Positions 6,945 through 9,974 of a DNA stretch of 9,974 bases are shown here, in pieces (position 1 is the first letter of the stretch; each line of letters opens with the position of its first letter). The notes beneath the pieces are model-generated. The model was not told where the DNA came from and did no database searches. It saw nothing but the letters and a program-made list of their open reading frames with translations. The stretch is from MESE01 sp036675035. Its GTDB lineage: Bacteria; Pseudomonadota; Gammaproteobacteria; Burkholderiales; Burkholderiaceae_D. A program made the translations under genes and the position numbers. The stretch lies in the NCBI GenBank assembly GCA_036675035.1, contig JAKFFO010000110.1, positions 1-9,974 of the forward strand, read 5' to 3'.

Positions 6945-9245
6945 TTATTCCACTTCCACTGCTTCCTGAGGCGATGCCGGCGGCGATGGATCGCCTTCGA
7001 CGAAATCCAGCTTGATCTGATCATTCTCCACCAGGTCGACCGTCACCCGCCCGCCGGTTACCAGTTTTCCGAACAATAACTCGTCTGCCAGGGCTTTGCG
7101 AATCATATCCTGTATCAGACGAGACATCGGACGCGCACCCATCAACGGATCGAAGCCCTTCTTCGCCAGGAATTTCCGCAAGCTATCGGTAAATATTGCC
7201 TCGACTTTCTTCTCGTGCAATTGCTCTTCAAGCTGCATCAGGAATTTGTCCACGACGCGAAGAATGATTTCCTCATCCAGCGCACGGAAGCTGATGATCG
7301 CATCCAGCCGGTTGCGGAATTCCGGCGTAAACATGCGCTTGATATCCGCCATCTCGTCGCCGGCTTCCTTCTTGTCGGTAAAGCCGATGGATCGCTTCTG
7401 CAAACTCTCGGCGCCGGCATTCGTGGTCATGATAATGATCACGTTCCGGAAATCGGCTTTGCGGCCGTTATTATCGGTCAGCGCGCCATGATCCATCACC
7501 TGCAGCAGAATATTGAAAATATCTGGGTGGGCTTTCTCAATCTCGTCGAGCAACAAGACAGCATGCGGCTTTTTCGTAATGGCTTCGGTTAGCAAGCCTC
7601 CCTGATCAAATCCGACATATCCGGGCGGCGCACCGATCAGACGGCTGACCGCATGCCGCTCCATGTACTCTGACATGTCGAAGCGGATCAACTCGATGCC
7701 GAGAATGAATGCAAGCTGCTTGGCGACCTCCGTCTTGCCCACGCCAGTCGGACCCGAGAACAGGAATGAGCCGATTGGCTTGTCGGTTTTGCCCAAGCCG
7801 GCACGCGCCATCTTGATCGCCGACGCCAAAGCTTCGATCGCCGGCTCCTGGCCGAATACGACATTCTTCAGATCGCGGTCGATTGTCTGCAGCTTGGTGC
7901 GGTCGTCCTGATTGACCGACTGAGGCGGAATGCGCGCGATCTTCGAAATGATCTCTTCGATTTCGCCCTTGCCGATGGTTTTTTTCTGCTTCGACTTTGG
8001 AAGAATGCGCTGGGCGGCTCCAGCTTCGTCGATCACATCGATTGCCTTGTCCGGCAGATGACGGTCATTGATGAAGCGTGCGGCTAGCTCGGCAGCAGAC
8101 GTTAGTGCAGATGACGAATATTTGACGCCGTGATGCTCTTCAAATCGCGATTTCAAACCACGAAGAATTTGCACAGTCTGTTCGACGGTCGGCTCATTTA
8201 CATCGATCTTCTGGAAGCGACGCGATAACGCATGATCCTTTTCGAACACGCCGCGGAACTCCGTGTACGTGGTCGCACCGATGCACTTCAACTGTCCGCT
8301 TGCAAGCGCCGGCTTGAGCAAATTCGACGCATCGAGTGTGCCGCCGGAAGCAGATCCCGCACCGATGATGGTGTGGATTTCATCAATGAACAAAATACCG
8401 TTCGGGTTGTCTTTCAGTTGCTTCAAAACCGCCTTCAAGCGTTGTTCGAAATCGCCACGATACTTCGTGCCCGCGAGCAGCGCACCCATGTCAAGCGAAT
8501 AGACCACCGCAGTCTGCAATATTTCGGGAACATCTCCCTGCGTCACGCGCCAAGCCAGGCCCTCTGCGATCGCCGTCTTGCCAACGCCTGCCTCGCCCAC
8601 CAGCAGAGGATTGTTCTTGCGACGACGGCACAATGTCTGGATAACCCGCTCAACTTCCGATTCACGTCCAATCAGCGGATCGATTTTGCCTTCGGCAGCA
8701 AGCTTGTTCAGGTTTTGCGTGAACTGATCTAGCGGGCTTTCTTTTTGCTGACCTTCAACCTGGGCCTCTTCAACACCTTCCGGCGATTTCTGTGCGTCGG
8801 TCTGCTGGTCCTTGCGCACGCCATGCGAAATAAAGTTCACAACATCCAGTCGGGTTACTCCCTGCTGATGCAGGTAGTAGACAGCATGCGAGTCCTTTTC
8901 ACCAAAGATCGCGACCAAGACGTTCGCACCTGTTACTTCTTTCTTTCCGTTGGACGCGGACTGTACATGCATAATGGCACGTTGAATCACCCGCTGAAAA
9001 CCGAGCGTCGGTTGGGTGTCGACTTCGCTCGCGCCAGGCACTGTCGGCGTATTGTCGTTGATGAAGTTGGTCAACGTTTTACGCAAATCTTCGACGTTGA
9101 CGGCACACGCACGCAAGACCTCGGCTGCGGACGGGTTATCGAGCAACGCCAGCAACAAATGTTCAACCGTAATAAATTCATGCCGAGCCTGACGGGCCTC
9201 GACAAATGCCATATGCAAACTGACTTCCAATTCCTGAGCAATCAT
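6945..9245 (-). CDS. clpA: ATP-dependent Clp protease ATP-binding subunit ClpA
   Basis: AAA+ unfoldase that forms a hexamer on ClpP and feeds it unfolded proteins, including N-degron substrates delivered by ClpS; cytoplasmic. 766 residues (E. coli ClpA 758). The start MIAQELEVSLHMAF and the double Clp N-domain (about 1-145) identify ClpA rather than ClpB or ClpC, and there is no long middle coiled coil. The first AAA+ module has Walker A GEAGVGKT at 217-224 and Walker B LFIDE with Asp288/Glu289. The second has Walker A GPTGVGKT at 498-505 and Walker B LLLDE with Asp567/Glu568. The ClpP-docking tripeptide IGF is at 620-622, confirming partnership with ClpP. The C-terminus is Pro/Glu-rich (GDPSPPASPQEAVEVE). 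An in-frame ATG six codons upstream (9263) is rejected: ATG 9245 has a strong GGAGG site and the family start. It overlaps clpS by 4 bp and ends at the shared terminator. Confidence 0.98.
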   Translation of the reverse strand: MIAQELEVSLHMAFVEARQARHEFITVEHLLLALLDNPSAAEVLRACAVNVEDLRKTLTNFINDNTPTVPGASEVDTQPTLGFQRVIQRAIMHVQSASNGKKEVTGANVLVAIFGEKDSHAVYYLHQQGVTRLDVVNFISHGVRKDQQTDAQKSPEGVEEAQVEGQQKESPLDQFTQNLNKLAAEGKIDPLIGRESEVERVIQTLCRRRKNNPLLVGEAGVGKTAIAEGLAWRVTQGDVPEILQTAVVYSLDMGALLAGTKYRGDFEQRLKAVLKQLKDNPNGILFIDEIHTIIGAGSASGGTLDASNLLKPALASGQLKCIGATTYTEFRGVFEKDHALSRRFQKIDVNEPTVEQTVQILRGLKSRFEEHHGVKYSSSALTSAAELAARFINDRHLPDKAIDVIDEAGAAQRILPKSKQKKTIGKGEIEEIISKIARIPPQSVNQDDRTKLQTIDRDLKNVVFGQEPAIEALASAIKMARAGLGKTDKPIGSFLFSGPTGVGKTEVAKQLAFILGIELIRFDMSEYMERHAVSRLIGAPPGYVGFDQGGLLTEAITKKPHAVLLLDEIEKAHPDIFNILLQVMDHGALTDNNGRKADFRNVIIIMTTNAGAESLQKRSIGFTDKKEAGDEMADIKRMFTPEFRNRLDAIISFRALDEEIILRVVDKFLMQLEEQLHEKKVEAIFTDSLRKFLAKKGFDPLMGARPMSRLIQDMIRKALADELLFGKLVTGGRVTVDLVENDQIKLDFVEGDPSPPASPQEAVEVE

Positions 9246-9556
9246 GCTTCCTCCATCACGCATTGCAGGGGATGTCCTGCCTTTCGAGCGTGGGTTAAAA
9301 CGAGTTCAACTTTAGTACTTGCTATGTCTTTAGGATACATGCCACACATACCTTTCCCATCGCGGTGAACCATGAGCATGATCTGCGTCGCAGTTTCGCG
9401 GTCTTTATTAAAATATTCCTGAATGATTGCAACGACGAATTCCATCGGCGTGTAATCATCATTTAACAACAATACCTGGTACATCGGTGGCGGTTTGAGC
9501 TTCTGCTTCTGCTCTTTCCGCACTATAACGGTACCGTTTTCATCCTTGGTTGCCAT
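9242..9556 (-). CDS. clpS: ATP-dependent Clp protease adaptor ClpS
   Basis: Adaptor that binds proteins with bulky hydrophobic N-terminal residues (bacterial N-end rule) and hands them to ClpA for ClpAP degradation; cytoplasmic. 104 residues, against 106 in E. coli. A charged flexible N-terminal tail (about 1-19), which in the family engages the ClpA pore, precedes the core LKPPPMYQVLLLNDDYTPM. Residues forming the N-degron pocket in the family are visible: Asn32, Asp33, Asp34, Met38 and His64 (in MVHRDGK). The C-terminus HPLQCVMEEA matches the family. An in-frame TAA 12 bases upstream makes ATG 9556 the earliest possible start. The Shine-Dalgarno is poor. The TGA overlaps the clpA ATG (ATGA), so the pair is one transcript with clpS first, the common order. 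I could not identify its promoter. Confidence 0.97.
   Translation of the reverse strand: MATKDENGTVIVRKEQKQKLKPPPMYQVLLLNDDYTPMEFVVAIIQEYFNKDRETATQIMLMVHRDGKGMCGMYPKDIASTKVELVLTHARKAGHPLQCVMEEA
9247..9254 (-). promoter_or_regulatory. Strong ribosome binding site of clpA
   Basis: Read on the - strand, GGAGGAAG lies inside the last codons of clpS and ends one base before ATG 9245. It selects this start over the ATG at 9263 and lets clpA be translated efficiently despite overlapping clpS. Confidence 0.8.
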
Positions 9557-9888
9557 GCGTCTATTTTAGTGCCGGTATTTACCTGCGCAATGCGCGAAAT
9601 AGGAAGACTTCAATATTTACGTCGATATTACGCGCTTTCTTGACAGTCCGCAGATGACGATGGAATGGCTCAAATCAAGAGTTGTTTTTGCGCTTTCTCG
9701 CAGAAAACTTATCATCCAGACCAAATTGCTTGACATTTTTATTTTTTACGCAAAGAATGGAATTTATTGATAAGTGCGATCAAGCACTAATTAATACGAA
9801 GAGAGCAAGTTTTAAGAGGGGGCGGCGTTACGCGAAGCTTCTTGCTTTTACGGCTCGTGTGATTAGTTTATATTAGAAAGACGCTTTT
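9557..9888. other. Divergent intergenic region: clpS upstream region and long csp leader
   Basis: 332 bases without a supported gene, visibly richer in A and T than the flanks. The left part (to about 9720) should hold the clpSA promoter on the - strand; I see no convincing sigma70 or heat-shock pair there. A TTGACA at 9640-9645 (+ strand) lacks a matching -10. A short hairpin can form at 9686-9708 (TTTTTGCG with CGCAGAAA, one G-T pair). The right part holds a good promoter and a leader of about 120 bases for the cold-shock gene. In that leader AGCAAG (9804-9809) can pair with CTTGCT (9841-9846), enclosing a G-rich stretch. A 64-codon frame at 9682-9876 has no family pattern and is not called. 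Confidence 0.6.
9730..9758 (+). promoter_or_regulatory. Putative sigma70 promoter of the cold-shock gene
   Basis: A perfect -35 TTGACA at 9730-9735, a 17-base T-rich spacer, and AAGAAT at 9753-9758 matching four of six -10 positions. Transcription would start near 9765, giving a leader of about 120-125 bases before ATG 9889. A long leader is typical of cspA-type genes, where RNA structure controls cold-induced translation. Experimental start mapping is absent, so this is a prediction. Confidence 0.55.
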
Positions 9889-9974
9889 ATGGCAACAGGT
9901 ACAGTCAAGTGGTTCAACGACTCCAAAGGCTTCGGCTTTATCACTCCGGATGACGGCGGCGAAGATTTGTTCGC
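9889..9974 (+). CDS. Cold-shock protein, CspA family (3'-truncated by window edge)
   Basis: The first 28 codons read MATGTVKWFNDSKGFGFITP then DDGGEDLF. This is the start of a CspA-family cold-shock domain, a ~67-residue five-stranded barrel that binds single-stranded RNA/DNA and melts RNA structure. The RNP1-like motif KGFGFI is complete; the RNP2 motif would begin at the edge (DLF). The remaining ~40 residues lie outside the window. A purine-rich AGAAAG at 9874-9879 precedes the ATG by nine bases and is a plausible ribosome binding site. The gene is divergent from clpS. The specific paralogue cannot be named because bacteria of this group carry several csp genes. The leader suggests post-transcriptional regulation, by inference from the family. 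Confidence 0.95.
   Translation, partial: MATGTVKWFNDSKGFGFITPDDGGEDLF

Noticed and set aside
8745..9368. 207-codon + strand frame opposite clpA and clpS
   Set aside because: It is antisense to two unambiguous genes and shows no domain pattern.
9640..9645. TTGACA resembling a -35 box
   Set aside because: No acceptable -10 hexamer at 16-18 bases downstream (GAATGG at 17), so it is not called as a promoter.
9557..9720. Search for a sigma32 (heat-shock) promoter for clpSA on the - strand
   Set aside because: A CTTGATT and a CCAT-like element occur, but their spacing is too short for a heat-shock promoter.
9682..9876. 64-codon + strand frame in the csp leader
   Set aside because: It begins at a TTG, has no ribosome binding site or family pattern, and covers the csp promoter and leader.

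Overview
This window looks like ordinary core chromosome from a betaproteobacterium, most likely the order Burkholderiales and perhaps Oxalobacteraceae (Herminiimonas/Janthinobacterium-like). That placement is inferred from the gene order ribF-ileS-lspA-coaBC-dut, from the convergent clpS-clpA pair with a divergent cold-shock gene, from a moderately GC-rich composition, and from protein sequences that align closely with proteobacterial families recalled from memory. No database search was possible.

Left block (1-6777, + strand): a run of housekeeping genes read rightward. The window opens inside an ORF whose last ~45 residues are the C-terminal tail of RibF (riboflavin kinase/FAD synthetase), but the residues before that look like a MocR/class-I aminotransferase C-terminus. 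This is a possible chimeric junction. Then follow ileS (isoleucyl-tRNA synthetase), lspA (signal peptidase II), coaBC (bifunctional CoA biosynthesis enzyme), dut (dUTPase), and a lipoprotein with a PDZ-like domain and an M48-type metalloprotease fold whose zinc-binding residues are altered. Gaps are short (about 50-80 bp) and dut overlaps the lipoprotein gene by one base, so at least part of this block is probably co-transcribed. A perfect 10-bp inverted repeat lies between ileS and lspA. LspA processes lipoproteins, so the lipoprotein gene at the end of the block is a plausible LspA substrate.

Middle (6778-6944): the gap between convergent transcription units. It carries a strong stem-loop flanked by an A-run on one side and a T-rich stretch on the other, consistent with a bidirectional intrinsic terminator.

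Right block (6945-9974): clpS and clpA on the - strand, overlapping by 4 bp, encode the N-degron adaptor and the AAA+ unfoldase that work with ClpP. A 332-bp AT-richer region separates clpS from the start of a divergent cold-shock protein gene cut by the right edge. This region has a sigma70-like promoter and a long leader.

I did not find a new defence, mobile or biosynthetic system. There is no insertion sequence, CRISPR array, tRNA or rRNA that I can support. The items most worth checking are the RibF/aminotransferase junction at the left edge and the degenerate M48 active site.
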